A stretch of DNA of 64,000 nt from Phytophthora quininea (taxonomy: Eukaryota; Oomycota; Peronosporomycetes; Peronosporales; Peronosporaceae): contig JAAVTG010000359.1 in the NCBI GenBank assembly GCA_011947345.1, forward strand, positions 248,001-312,000. The letters run 5' to 3'. The position numbers and the translations under genes were made by a program. Within the stretch, counting starts at the first letter, position 1; the number at the start of each line of letters is the position of its first letter. The notes beneath the pieces are model-generated. The model searched no databases. It saw nothing but the letters and a program-made list of their open reading frames with translations, and had not been told where the DNA came from. Positions 45,219-56,356 of the stretch are shown one piece after another.

Positions 45219-46374
45219 CTTGCTTGCTTGCACTTGCTGGCTGACGACGACTTCAAAAATCGACTCCGCTTCCCGAAATTTCGAAAACCGGGCTTCTCTG
45301 CAGGCTTGGCTGGGCGTGGAGCTTGGCTCTGGCTGGGCAGTATGAACTGTGTGGACTCGCACACTGTGGGCGGCAAGCCGGGGCGCAAAAAACCTCAGGG
45401 GCGCCCTGGGCGGGAAAGGAGGGCAGAAAACCGCTGCAGCACGCCAGGTTCAAGGTTGCCCGAGGTTTTTAGCCGCGCCAGCACACTATGGGCTTATTAC
45501 AGGCGGGGCTGCCCGCTGGCGCTCTCTATTTATACGGCCGCCAAGATCGCGATGCTGGTGCCAAGAGCCCAGCGCGGCACAGCGCGCGCACACACTGCCA
45601 CGCACGGCCTCTGCAGCCATCGGCTCAGGCTGCGACGACCGCCGATAGTTGCAGCCCGCGGCGAGGCTGTCATCCACGCGCTATTTGCAGCGCATGCGGG
45701 CCAGAAATAGTGTGGTTGCCCATTGAAGGCGAGCGTGTTGTTGTTGCCGCGCAGTGTAACGCGGCTGGGGAGATGCGTGCAGCGCCAGTTTCGGTCGAGA
45801 CGCACGCGGATTGGCGGAATCTTAGCGCCGAGCCAATCGCAGCGCGCCCGAGGTTTTTCGCCGTCGCTGCGAGAGGGGCACGGTTGCCGCAACAGGGAGT
45901 GGGGAAAAACCTCGCGCCAAACGTATTTACAAACGTGGTCGCCTCGACTTGCCGTTTGTATGTGGATTTTGTATGGCGAGCCAACAGCTTGGTGTTTGTA
46001 TGCGGCTATCTGTAAATACCGAGATCTTGCGGATGACCTTGAACTGACTCTACATGTATCGGAACGCCTGTTGCGTCGAGGTGGCTATTTTAGCAAGACA
46101 CGACCAAAACACAACCAAAAACATTGGAAATTTGTTTTTGCCCTTATTGCCTTACTACTCGGTCGCTTAGCGAGTTGCGTTGTTTCTAATGAAAGATGGC
46201 GTCTTTGCCGGACAGCAAATAATTTGCACAAAACGCGAGATATCTCATGAGAGACTAGATCACTTGCAGAAGACTGATCGACACGGGAAAAACCAGCGAT
46301 TTGGACAAGTGACCAGGTAAAACAAGACGAACATTGCAACGAAGTAAATTTCCTATCCTTCACGTGAACGAATG
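45219..46374. other. intergenic region, no gene seen
   Basis: Upstream of the HMGB start, presumably its promoter, then AT-richer DNA. ORFs present are not protein-like and have no resemblance to known families. Confidence 0.45.
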
Positions 46375-47698
46375 TCACAGTCTCCTACTTACTACAACTC
46401 CTCGGAATACTGCGTCAATGAATCTTCGCTTGCATCCTCTTCGCCTCCCAGATCTTGAAGCGCAGTCTCCGGACGACGTTTCTTCTTGGCCCGATATCTT
46501 TCTGCTGCTGACGCCTTTTTCCTTGATCGACTTCCCTAGCGCAATTAATCTGTGCTGCGGCTGTCGGTACCAGTGCGCGTTCTCATCACGCAAAAGGTTA
46601 ATGAAGATGTTGTAGTTTGTAAGGGCGACGCGCATCCGGAAGATGTCGTCGTATATGTCTTCACTCCACTTGAACTTGTGTGCTGTAACTTTCCAATGGA
46701 CGTTTAAACGACCAAAAAATTCTCCACCAGGACACGGTCGCTCGATACCTTGTCGTTGTTGACCTGGTCCAGACGGCTCAGATTCTTTCGTTTCTTAGGA
46801 TGGATGCTGCGAATGTAATTCGCCGTCCCTTGGTATCCTTTATCAGCCAAAAGTGCCCATTGGTCTGGAAATTTGTCGACCAAAGGGCCTTCGTCTCGCA
46901 AGTTCTCGTCGCCTGGCAGCTTCAGCATTCTTCCCAAATGGAAATCCTTGTTTGCCTTGAACATCGTGATGTCGTGCGTAGCCCCCTTTGCGTGGTCAGA
47001 GCAGTTTATCGCGTAGTCATGCGTGTTGACGGACACCTCTACTTTGAGACTGTAAAGGTGATGTTTTCCACTGAAGTACTTGCCGTTTTCTTGGATAGAA
47101 CCGCCAGGCCGCCAGCTTTGTTGAAACGTAACATCAACAGCGTACAGCGCGCTGGGGAAGTTCCTGAAGACATGACCAGACGTTATCGCGTTGCGCATGG
47201 TTGTACGGTCGCACTGAGCCTCGACTTGATCGGTGTACAGCTTCTCGGAGAGCGTTGGGGTCATCTTGGTGACAGTGTCCGTGAAAGCCGCAGTTGGGGC
47301 AGTGAACATGGCGGCCATGTCCTCCCATGTACCTCCCACCTGAAGCGTGGCGAGCGTCATGAAAAAGCGTCCTTCGGTTTGATGTCAGCGTGGCGACCGC
47401 GACCTACATGATACTTCACGAGAGCGTAGTCGCGCACAGACAACCAAAGCTCGTTGAATTCACGTAGCGAAAAGTTCGTCAGGGTCTTGATCCCACCAGA
47501 ACCACCAAACTCGCGGTACCCGTCGAAGTATGGAGTGTCTGTCATTTCGCTGTCGACGCCGTGAGGCCTTGTCGTGGGGAACTCGCTCAGCTCTTCTTCG
47601 CGCTCGGCTTGAGCCTCGAGCAGGCGGGCAAGGACCTCGCTGACATGTTGGCGAGATTGCTCTGGGGTGCGGACGACACGGGTAGCACGGCGCGCCAT
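46375..47698 (-). mobile_element. PIF/Harbinger-like DDE transposase gene (two frame breaks)
   Basis: ATG at 47698 opens MARRATRVVRTPEQSRQHV with an acidic/coiled N-terminal part, then FNELWLSVRDYALVKYHVGR. The nuclease core shows SALYAVDVTFQQSWRP (first Asp), LADKGYQGTANYIRSI (second Asp) and SSDRVLVENFFGRL (Glu), matching the DDE_4 superfamily of PIF/Harbinger and IS5-like elements. After the Glu the family-type helix continues as KWSEDIYDDIFRMRVALTNY and ends in a basic tail. Breaks lie at T runs near 47355 (GCTTTTTCATG) and 46715 (AATTTTTTGG); one T each restores the frame. The protein could thus be intact. I found no convincing TIRs around it, and no neighbouring Myb-like ORF. Confidence 0.85.
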
Positions 47699-48610
47699 CG
47701 GACTTGTGTTTTGTATATGGGCTTGATAAAGAGGCCGCAACTCGCGAAATGAGCTAGTTTCACGTCGGAAGACACGGCATTTCGGGAGAGACCTTTGAGG
47801 CGAGGTGGTGAACCTTTTTCCGCCCAGGGTGTATAGCGGCCCAGGATATGAAGGCAAATCGAAGTACCCCGGAACCGTGACACCCAGGAATCCAGAAACT
47901 CAGGATCCCGGGAAGAGTTCCGGGTTGGCGTGTACCTAGTGCAATCCCTAGAGGTTCGATTAACCTCGGGGCACCGTCCGCCGCCGTCGACTGTTGGGGA
48001 AGGTTATGTACTTGAGCTACTTAGACCGACGTAAATCCAGAAACCCAGAAGCCTAGCAAGCTCCGAGAGACGCCCAGGTCGAAGATCCAGGAACTCGGAA
48101 ACTCAGCAACTCAGCAACTCGGGTATCCGGACTCCAATATCCAGAAAGTCGGAAACCCACGTGCAATTCCAATAGAAACACAGTAGTAATAACCAAATTC
48201 AGAGTTCCACTTGACTTATATGCAGCTCCTTGTTCTTTAAGGCCGAGGAGAGGGCCTCAGTCGATATCAGCTGGGCCTACACTCAGAGAACCGACAAACT
48301 CCGAGCGCCCGACGTTACGCGCACCACCCTTTAACAGGGACAATCCACTTGCAGGTTCACACTTGTACCGCGCTTCACACAGCAGTCTTCACTCAGGCTT
48401 CGGGACTCCGACCGCAGAACCGGGAATCCGGAAACTCAGGAATATGAAATGAGCGAGAGCAAGATCTCCCACCCAACTAACACACGAAATGAGTGGGAGG
48501 ATCTGCTCCTCGACGCTGCACGCCCAGGACCCCACCCAACTAAACTTGACACGGGTGGAGTTCCACGGGCGGCGAGCGGAGGCTGCCGTCAGTGATGCTT
48601 GGTCCGCAGC
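47699..48610. repeat. degenerate short tandem-like repeats (GAAACTCAG/CCAGGAAC type)
   Basis: From about 47880 to 48180, and again near 48400-48440, variants of a roughly 8-12 bp unit such as GGAACTCGGAAACTCAGCAACTCAG recur, mixed with ATCCAGGAA and ATCCGGA. No ORF of note. The same flavour recurs inside the long direct repeats at 48611 and 56357, so this is part of a transposon-derived repeat landscape. Confidence 0.5.
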
Positions 48611-49580
48611 TATAGACGACCTTGACCCACGCACGCTCCAATGTCGGGCGCGTCGATGTGGCGTCTTGTACGGAGGAGCAGTGAAGGCGACCGAAGACAC
48701 GAAGACCGCGGCGACTTGTGCTTTTCCAGGCAAATAGAACTCTGATTAACGTTAAAACATCGCACTTCTAGCAGTATCTTGTACCTAATTCTCTGCATGG
48801 TGGATTTCTTGTACTTGGTCTTTGTATGGCTTCTGGCACGGCGCGTCGCCAGCCACTCACTTGAGGGCGACCTTTGGCAGCGGTGCCCTTTCGAGCAAAG
48901 ATCCCAAACGACCCTTGGCGGCAGGTGACCCTTCGGCAAAGATCTCAAAAGATCTCGGGCGACCCTTCGCAGTGGCAATCCAGGAACTTGGAAACTCAGA
49001 AAAGTAAAGTCGACTTCTCAGAATTTCACCTGGGCCACGGTACTTGGAATCGTATATCCGGGTTTCCACTGTCAGCTCGGAAAGTCGGAAAGTCGGAATC
49101 GCAGAGATCCGGGATCGGGCATCCTGGGCTTCAGAGTATCTTCGTCATCGGGACTTAACACCATATGGAACACCATTTCTGGAAATCGGGAATCTCGGGA
49201 TTATCGGGCCGAATCTCAGGAATAATCGACTGAGACTCGGGATCGCGTAAGATCTCAGGATTAGACTCTGGGTATATTGGGCTGTAGCTCCGTTGGGGAC
49301 ATTGTCGGGCTCACGGCAAGACGCTACCGGATACGTTCACGGTAGACATTTGATCACATACAAATTCGTCGTGGTAACTTGCCCAAGGGTCGCCAGGCCC
49401 GGGACAGAGTGCATTCAGCACTTCCCAGTCCAGACCACCCGACGCCCAACTACTCGCAACCCAACAACAGTCTCATCCTCCACCAATCCACGCCGCACTG
49501 GCTCTCCAATATCGACCAGTAGAATCGCGACTTCCATAATATATTCCACATTCCGAAAATTTAACGAGCGCATCGTGTCA
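48611..49580 (+). repeat. long direct repeat, copy 1
   Basis: Matches 56357-58421 in the same orientation, about 90% by eye, when the 1.09-kb insertion there is ignored. Anchors: CGATGTGGCGTCTTGTAC, GACTTGTGCTTTTCCAG, GCGTCGCCAGCCACTCA, GGTCGTGGTAACTTGCCCAA-type, CACCCGACGCCCAACTACTC, TTTAACGAGCGCAT. No coding potential. It may be an LTR or other non-coding part of an element; family unknown. Confidence 0.8.
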
Positions 49581-49759
49581 CCTTGTTTTTCCCGTGGATC
49601 CTGCTCTCCCGAAAAAGCGTTCCTCATTTCCGGGGAACTATGTAACTACAGGTGTTGCCTGTATCTGATCAGATGCACTGTTTTCCAGCGGGTCGAGTGG
49701 AAGTCCCAGCAAACCATCCGATCTTCTACTAGTTACCGCCCAACTCGTCAAGCGTTCTA
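49581..49759. other. spacer between repeat and pogo element
   Basis: Nothing recognised; ends in the TA dinucleotide that forms the left target site of the pogo-like element. Confidence 0.4.
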
Positions 49760-50831
49760 CTGTATAACATTAGTGCATGCGGACACAGCAGAATTGCATA
49801 CAAGCGAGTAAAACCTTAAACCATTTTTGTCCTATACAAACATGCAAATCTGTACCAAAGTGCATTACTGCTCATCTGAAGTCCCGGCATTACTGCTCAA
49901 CTGAAGCGATGAGGTGTATACAAAGTCATTCGAGTCGCTGACAGTGTCCTCGACGACATGAAGGCTTTCTAGCTGCTCAACAATAGTGTTCTCGCGGTCA
50001 GCAGGGCAATAGGTTTTAGTTTCTCCACTGAATCCGCTTGTTATAACGGAAGCACCATGTTGTTTCCATGCCGATGTCGCCCATGCAATTGCCTCGCCTC
50101 GAGAAGGCGAACCCGCGTGCTTCATTCTCCATTGCAGGAGGAGGCTTTTGACCTTGGCGTGTCTTTGTCCTCAACGAGAGCCCATAACGCGAAAGAAACC
50201 CCTGTTGCCAGCTCCATTTTCCTTCAAATATTCCTGGAGGAACGCCTTCTTCTACGGCAAGCTCCTGTGCTCGCAGCTGTAGCATCAAACGCGACACAGG
50301 AACTCCATCTTCCCGCAGAGAATTAACCCACTCCACCAGCCCTTCCTCACCCGTCGCCGTCAGCGTTGTTGCCGTCCCAGCCTTCCTGTCCGACATCAAG
50401 CTCGCGGTGGTCGAGGAAGAAGCCATGGCTTCAATGTGATCTCGATCCTTCTCCCATTCGTAGACGCGCTTCCTCTTTGTATCGCGTTTTGAAGGGACAA
50501 GATGGCTATAAAACTCGTCCAACGTTAACTGCATATCTCCGCTGGCTTTGAAAAAGTTTATTACGTCGAGTTTCTTCTTGAACGTCTCGCAGTCGCGCGA
50601 GTATCCTGCTGGACGACGGCCAGCACCGCCTGGCGTCCGTTTCCGTCCTCGCGCCATGGCGACTTGCGCAGTGGTTTTGTTCTCTGACAGCACTGGCCTC
50701 TGAGCAAAAATAGTTCTGTCCGCTTGAACAAATGGCTCAAAGTGAGGTTTTATCATGTGACTACATTGATATGATTGGCTCATTCGTCTGTCCGGATGTA
50801 CAAAATGTCCGGATGCACAAATGTTATACAG
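49760..50831. mobile_element. internally deleted pogo-like transposon with TIRs and TA target duplication
   Basis: Terminal inverted repeats of 26 bp: left CTGTATAACATT-A-GTGCAT (49760 on), right the reverse complement ending ATGTTATACAG at 50831, two mismatches. Both ends are flanked by TA (49758-49759 and 50832-50833), the target site of Tc1/mariner/pogo elements. The right subterminal region repeats the TGTCCGGATG motif. Total 1,072 bp, too short for a full transposase; the coding remnant is listed separately. Confidence 0.82.
49865..50657 (-). pseudogene. pogo-type transposase with DDE core deleted
   Basis: ATG at 50657 opens MARGRKRTPGGAGRRPAGYS. The N-terminal DNA-binding part is present: FKKKLDVINFFKASGDMQLT, then the CENP-B-type second HTH ending EGVPPGIFEGKWSWQQGFLSRYGLS, RTKTRQGQ. 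In a full protein the DDE/D nuclease of about 200 residues follows. Here the sequence jumps to what reads as the distal end (EAIAWATSAWKQHGASVITSGF) and an acidic tail, with a frame change at about 50110. The catalytic aspartates are absent, so it could at most bind TIRs. Lies wholly inside the TIR-bounded element. Confidence 0.75.
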
Positions 50832-52539
50832 TATGAGAGTTACCCACACAGATATAGCAACCGTTGTCGACTTGAAAAAGGGAAGTTCCGCTAAAACTAG
50901 CTATTTCAAGCAAGCTGTCTATTTTTAGATGAAAACAATTATTTCCAACTACATGCATTGAGTTACCAATTCCGAGCCAAGGGCCCAAAACAGCGCATTT
51001 CCAAATAAAACGAGTTGCGTTTTTGCCGAGTCAAACACGGCCTCACTTGAAATTTGGGGCCGCCAGTCCCTAAGACAAACCTCACCGTCGCAGCAAGCAG
51101 CTTTGCTATCCCAATTCTTGCGAGATTTTGGCGTCAACTCGAGCCATAGGTGGCGCCAAATGCTCCACAAATCTGGCGACGCCGGTTTTACGCTATTTTC
51201 GTGTCAAATCTGTAGAGGAAAATAGCGGGGATAGCGTGCGTAACGGACACTACTTGCGATGATTATTGAGCTTCATTAATTCCAACCACCAACAGTGAAC
51301 CAAGCACGGGGCACCAACTACAGCTTGACGAAGATAAAATAATTTGTCGTGGCAGTGGTCGGCCTTTAACGAGCGGTAACGCCGGCACTGGCCAAACAAA
51401 CAGGGAATACGTTCTACGACTGCGGGAGGTGGTATTCGACGACGAGCTTCACCGAATTGGCAAGTGGGTTGTGAAGCAAAACATTAGGTCACTTCGGCCT
51501 CTCTTCACTGCCATATCTCGTGATGTTTCGAAGTCCGTTGCTTGTCACGCCGAGGTTACTGCGCTGGAGCGGAGTGGAAGCAACATGACTATTATTGAGC
51601 ATCAAGCAGTGGGGTTGTTCGGGTCTGTGAAGAAGAAAGACAAGCTCCGCTTTGCGGAGCTAGAATATGCTAAATGATTATCCTAAGTGGGGCTGGCGTG
51701 TGCGTCACGATGGCATGAGCACGCCGCATAAACCCGGTAAGAACGGAACGAGCCGATGACAGTGTCAAGTGCTTGTTGTGGTGATGCTGATTTGAATTTT
51801 TATGGATTGCAACCTGGTTGTGACTGGTTGGATGAGTGGTTGTGAACTGACTGGGACGCGACTGTGGTGGGAATCCTACCAAGGATTGGTTTCTAGTTTT
51901 GGAGACCTGCGTTTGGAGTATATAAACTCCGAATCACACTAGAGGCTCGGTCTGAAGCCGCACCTCGTTCGTCAACAAGTGTCCAAGAGTGAGCGAAAAT
52001 CAGGTTGAGGGAACTTATCCTCTCTGTAGCATTGGCCCCTAAGGGCACGATGAGAGTGATGCTAGGGCTCCCAAGACCCAGTCTTCCCCGGCAAACTATG
52101 TTCTACACGACACACGACATTTCCTAGAAGTTACTACGCTTGATGAAGATGGATTTCCCGACACACTAGGATCCTGGAACCGGATTTGGTATCCTGGACG
52201 CAGAGTTGCATTCCAGAATGACCAATCCCTGAATCGTGATTCTGGATGTATGGAATCGCGGAAGTCCCTTTACAGACATCAATTCAAGAAGTCAAGAACA
52301 TATCCCCAGTGCGAGTGGCATGGAGCGCCTGGTGTTGAAGTCGCGGGAGGTCATCCCGTTTGGGAAACATGGCCTCCACTGAGCAATAGAGATGCTCCAG
52401 GATTGCGTACCCAATGATGACTCCATAGTCGGACCAAGTCACTCACACCGTCCATATCCAAGTCAAGATATTGTCAGAAGATCGGTCAAGATTCGTACTT
52501 AGTATTGCATAGCTAGTTTGTATGAGATTTTAACAGAGT
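50832..52539. other. repeat-derived DNA, no confident gene
   Basis: Contains one plus-strand frame at 51429-51677 with no recognisable domain, and near 51915 a TATATAAACTC box followed by sequence with the look of a retroelement leader. The rest is AT-rich and featureless to me. Confidence 0.4.
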
Positions 52540-52599
52540 TCGATTCCCCCAAGTGCTCAAGTGCTCCGAGGAAGCGGAGGCCGCATTGGGCGTTAAGGG

Positions 52600-52722
52600 C
52601 GCCTTGGCTTAGGGACTAGCCTCGCGTGGAACTCCCCGTGTTCAAGTCCAGTTGGGAAGGGGAGTTCTAGGGCGTGCCGCTCCTGGATTGACCCCGACCC
52701 ATTCCATATCCTAGTTGGGTCG
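52600..52722 (+). repeat. tRNA-like / SINE-like sequence, member 1
   Basis: TGGCTTAGGGA (52605) resembles a Pol III A box and GTTCAAGTCC (52640-52649) a B box, 25 bp apart. The tail ATTCCATATCCTAGTTGGGT (52701-52720) recurs at 61095. A folded tRNA cloverleaf cannot be drawn, so this would be a tRNA-derived SINE or chance. Second member at 61036-61117. Confidence 0.35.
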
Positions 52723-53351
52723 TCGGTACATCCGGGCGTCACCCATTTCATATTGACCTGACCGTCTTGTGTGGCTGGATAGCAGTGACCACCAGGGCGT
52801 TGACACTAACTGCGTTGTGAATGGACTGACATAAGCTTTCTAACCGAGTGCTGTATCTGTTGCTCCACGAGGAGCTGGTGCGCGAACGTCGGGGTGTTCG
52901 AGACCTTCCAGGTGTCCCGAACCGCATACGCCCCATCGATCCTGGACGAGGACCCACCACCCGAGGGTCCAAAAGAATAAGTGGCGGTTGCATATCGGTA
53001 TCGAACTCTATATTGTTAATTGTTATCTTGTACAAGGTTTGGCTGTGTGGTCCTGGAGTGCGACCACAAGCTACCTTCTAACTCTTCTAACCCGCTCTCT
53101 GTAGCAAGCGCGTTCGGGGAACTCCCGAACCGCAGTACTAACCTACCCGTTACCTGTATCCTGAGCAGGTGTCCTCCCTGGTCGTCGACTCCAGCGATTC
53201 GAACCCTTAGGGATTGCACACAAGGTACACGCCAACGGTTCCAAGTTGCTCAAGGGCCTTCTGGAACCGCTACCCCCAGACCAGTTCATTCGCGTGGCGC
53301 CACTGTACATCCCCTGGGCGTAAGTTTTACACCGAACTTCGCCACAGTACT

Positions 53352-53445
53352 ATGTCTAGCGCGCTCGACTTAGTCGACGGCTATTACCAACTGCTCATGC
53401 GAGCGAGTGATGTGCCGCTGACAGCGGTGAGAGGAGGGTGTAATG
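53352..53445 (+). mobile_element. Ty3/gypsy reverse transcriptase fragment
   Basis: The plus strand codes SALDLVDGYYQLLMRASD and PLTAV, the first conserved RT block of gypsy-type polyproteins (LDL-x-GYYQ). It ends abruptly after about 30 codons; upstream to about 53190 the frame is interrupted but reads like degraded polyprotein. No LTR or integrase could be linked to it. Short dead remnant. Confidence 0.6.
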
Positions 53446-53597
53446 GGGTTACACGGAAGTTATAACCGTGTGTAGACTTTTGGATATGTAGCCATAGTGT
53501 AGCCATTTGGCTCCCTACCACTCATTTGCATATCTCTTAAATTAACTATGCCACATAGTTTAGTCTATACATTTACAGCAAGGCCAGATAACAATTC

Positions 53598-53648
53598 AAT
53601 TTAGTTCTATTAGGGGTTTCAATGTAGTAATTAATGAGGATTTTCTTT
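53598..53648 (-). repeat. short inverted repeat, left copy
   Basis: Reverse complement of about 56142-56192: shared core GCCAAAAGAAAATCCTCAT, then AATT-CTACATTGAA-CCCCTA, about 45 bp with few mismatches. Lies just outside the Helitron-like 3' end at 53678. Confidence 0.7.
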
Positions 53649-53677
53649 TGGCAAAAACAGGATCTGAGCTGAGAAAA

Positions 53678-53925
53678 CTAGCCGAGCGCCGCCGCTACGC
53701 GGCGGTGGGTTATGGTTGGATGCAGCTCTGTGGACCGCCCGCCTCCGCTACGCTCCGGCGGGATGATTCAGCTTTCCACACGAATTAGTAAGTAGTTTAA
53801 TCTAAAACGTACAGGCATATAAAACGTGTCATAAAAATTGCCAAGTGCCATTTGTCCAACACAAAGCTAGGTTCTAGTTCGTAGTGGCAAGCTACTACAT
53901 CTAGCCTAGCAATACACCTCGACTC
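53678..53925 (-). mobile_element. Helitron-like 3' terminus
   Basis: On the minus strand the sequence reads CCGCCGC-GTA-GCGGCGG hairpin, 7 bases, then CTAG followed by T. A GC-rich hairpin a few bases before CTRR and insertion before T is the classic Helitron end. A second stem-loop (CCCGCC...GGCGGG) lies 40 bp further in. It is about 250 bp downstream of the Pif1-type helicase remnant on the same strand. Confidence 0.65.
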
Positions 53926-54786
53926 CTAATCAAAAATCTGCGTGTACACGATGTTTCTCGTGTACACTCCTCCGTCCGGGTCTACCAACTCTGGATACTC
54001 AATCAACGCCTTGAACTTGCTTCGGGAGGTCACGCGAGACAATGCCACATACGACTGTCCACGGGAAAAGCACGGGGAAGCCAAGTACAGCCCCAAGTTT
54101 AACACCGTCTGACCTTGGGACGTGTTAATCGGCATGGCGAATGCTGGTTGCACGGGGAACTGCTTTCGCCGCAGCCGGAAGGGGAAATCGGAGCTGTCGT
54201 CGTCGCTCACGAACATAATTCTCGGGATGAGTACTTCTTGGCCTGTTCGTTCTCCAGTCATAATTGTTGCTCTAATGACGTGGTCCTTCAAGTCGACGAT
54301 CCGTAGACGCGTCCCATTACACAGTCCAAGATCCGGGTTCAGATTTCTCATCATCATGATGGGGATGCCCTTCTTGAGCAGTAGTCTGTGAGGTGGAATC
54401 CCGTTCATGTTTACCGAGTGGAGGAACTCCTGCTCGAAAAACTTTCCGTCATCATCCTTCACCGAGTCCACCGACAAATACTCCCGCGCTGTCTCCGGAA
54501 GTCGAGCTGCGACTGCCTCGTTGATTCTCCGTACCGTCTCATTCGTAGTCGTCAAAATCGTCCGGCTGGCAAAATATTCATCCGTCGCAACGTCCGGATT
54601 GGCAACGTCGGCATACATTGCGTCAATGATGCGAGTCATACCCCTTGGTATTGCCCCTGGAACTATTTCCTCGTCCTCGTTGTCTTCTACAGGAGGACCC
54701 GGGATCGGCATATAAGCAGGAATCTTGGTGTAGTCATTGCCAAGGCCAGCTCGTTTTTCGCGCAGACCCTCTCCAACGGCAAGCAC
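53926..54786 (-). pseudogene. Helitron/Pif1-type helicase, C-terminal part
   Basis: Frame of 286 residues matching the C-terminal helicase lobe of Helitron Rep/Hel or Pif1 proteins: RTILTTTNETVRRINEAVAA, LLLKKGIPIMMMRNLNPDLG, LCNGTRLRIVDL, FAMPINTSQGQTVLNLGLYL, SRGQSYVALSRVTSRSKFKA. These contain motifs V and VI. The Walker A/B lobe and the Rep HUH nuclease are missing upstream, so this is a truncated copy. A hairpin-CTAG end lies downstream in the right orientation, which argues for Helitron origin over a cellular Pif1 gene. Confidence 0.8.
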
Positions 54787-55011
54787 AAAATTGAAAAAGA
54801 GAGGATATCCTCATCGTTTGGCTTCTCGCGCGGGCGGGCCAACGGACGACTATCACCTGGAACGACCACGATCGTCATCACGGTCCTATCCGAACTTTAC
54901 GCTGTTGCCCATTTTACCACTGTTTTTGTATCAATACACAATATAGTACACAATATAACACAAATTTAACCGACTTGGCCGAAATGAACACAAATGTATT
55001 GGCGGGGTCTA

Positions 55012-55416
55012 TTAACAGCCAATGGCCTGTCCCTGGCGGTAGCGACGGCGACGCGCGGTCTGTCGCTGGCGGACTTGGCGGCGTCGACGACGGTGGCGAG
55101 CTTCGCGAGGTGGCAGTGGCGGCGGCAGCGGCGGCGGGCCGATGGTGACCGCCACCAGGGCCATGGTCTCCTGCCGCCGGTCCAACTGTGGCAGCGGCTG
55201 CTCGGCGGCAGTGCTGTACCAGAAGCTGCGCTGGCCGTCGCACGCCCTACACCGCCGCGATGCGCTCCTGGCGCGTGGCCTCTCGAAGGCATCCCACTCG
55301 AGGAGCTCCTCGCAGCAAACGCAGCGGAGGCACTGGTGGCCAAGGCCGTTGAGGTCGAGCGGCGCACGCGTCAATTCGGCAGGGTAGCGAGCGCAGGTAA
55401 CGTTCCCACGCTTCAT
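55012..55416 (-). pseudogene. Cys-rich (CxxC...CxxC) protein fragment, possibly Helitron-linked
   Basis: ATG at 55416; the product has CLRCVCCEELLEWDAF and, 20 residues on, CRACDGQ, arranged like a zinc ribbon, then turns into Pro/Arg-rich low-complexity sequence. It lies upstream of the helicase remnant on the same strand, where the N-terminus of a Helitron protein would sit. Identity is uncertain; I do not recognise the family. Confidence 0.35.
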
Positions 55417-56356
55417 CGCGTTTGGTTTTGGTTGTGTGTGGACTATGTGTGCGGGGGACTACTATCGACCTCTCCATTAAGTACGTTTGGTGTGGACCAC
55501 CCTACTATTGGTGTGGTCCACGTCTCGGGCCGCCTTCGCTCCGCTCGGCAGCGATTGGCCGAAACTCTTTTCGGCGAATGGGCGCCGCCGTTGCTGGCGC
55601 TCGGCAGCCAATGGCAGCGCCGGATCGTGTCCATCGAAACTCGGCGACGGACCGACAGACTGACAGACAAACGGACAGACAGCAAGTCTCCCGTAGTAGT
55701 CTAAGATAAGCCTCCAGAGACGCATTCTTTGAAGTAATTACTAGTCCAGCTTTTTTTTCTTTTTTACGAAAGTTTTTACGAGACGTGTATTTACGGCAAG
55801 TGAGTGGTGGGAAATACTACACCTTGAAACATGGGGCGTCGCACTACAGGAATTGGTGGTGGTGGTCACACGTCCTTGCTACAGAAGCAATATATGGTTG
55901 AATGGCTATCAGTCCCTTCTCAATTCAACATCATTGTCGGAAAGTCAACTGATTCGCACAACGGCTGCTTCACGCGAGCTGCTTGGTCTGCGAGCTGGTC
56001 TTGGTTGAGCGGGTCACGGGAGGCCTGCTACGGGTTGGCTACGTGAGATGGAATGAGGGAGGTATCTTTGTTGGACTAATTATTAGTACGTTTCAAAATT
56101 GTTCCTTTTGATCGCTGGCATAAAAAATAGAGTCATTTCTGCCAAAAGAAAATCCTCATGAATTGCTACATTGAAGCCCCTATTTTTGTAGTTAATTAGT
56201 GTTGTCCTTGTTTTAAGGGACGCTGACTCTGCAAATCCTAGTTACGGGACTGTAGTTGGTTCTTGTATAAAACCGAAGGCTGGAAGCCTGAAGACACCGA
56301 CTCGTGGAGTCCTACGTCTTCCTCTGTGCACGTGCAGTGCTACGCAGCCCCACTGC
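55417..56356. other. non-coding region with inverted-repeat copy
   Basis: Contains near 56265 a TATAAAA box followed by leader-like sequence, and at about 56142-56192 the right copy of the short inverted repeat described at 53598. The tandem CAGAC/GACAGA tract near 55655-55685 is a simple repeat. No gene seen. Confidence 0.45.

Noticed and set aside
51429..51677. 82-codon ORF in the repeat region
   Set aside because: Protein-like composition but no recognisable family and no supporting context, so it is mentioned but not called as a gene.
54994..55704. 236-codon plus-strand ORF
   Set aside because: Composition-driven (Ala/Arg-rich) and antisense to the Cys-rich minus-strand fragment; no domain.
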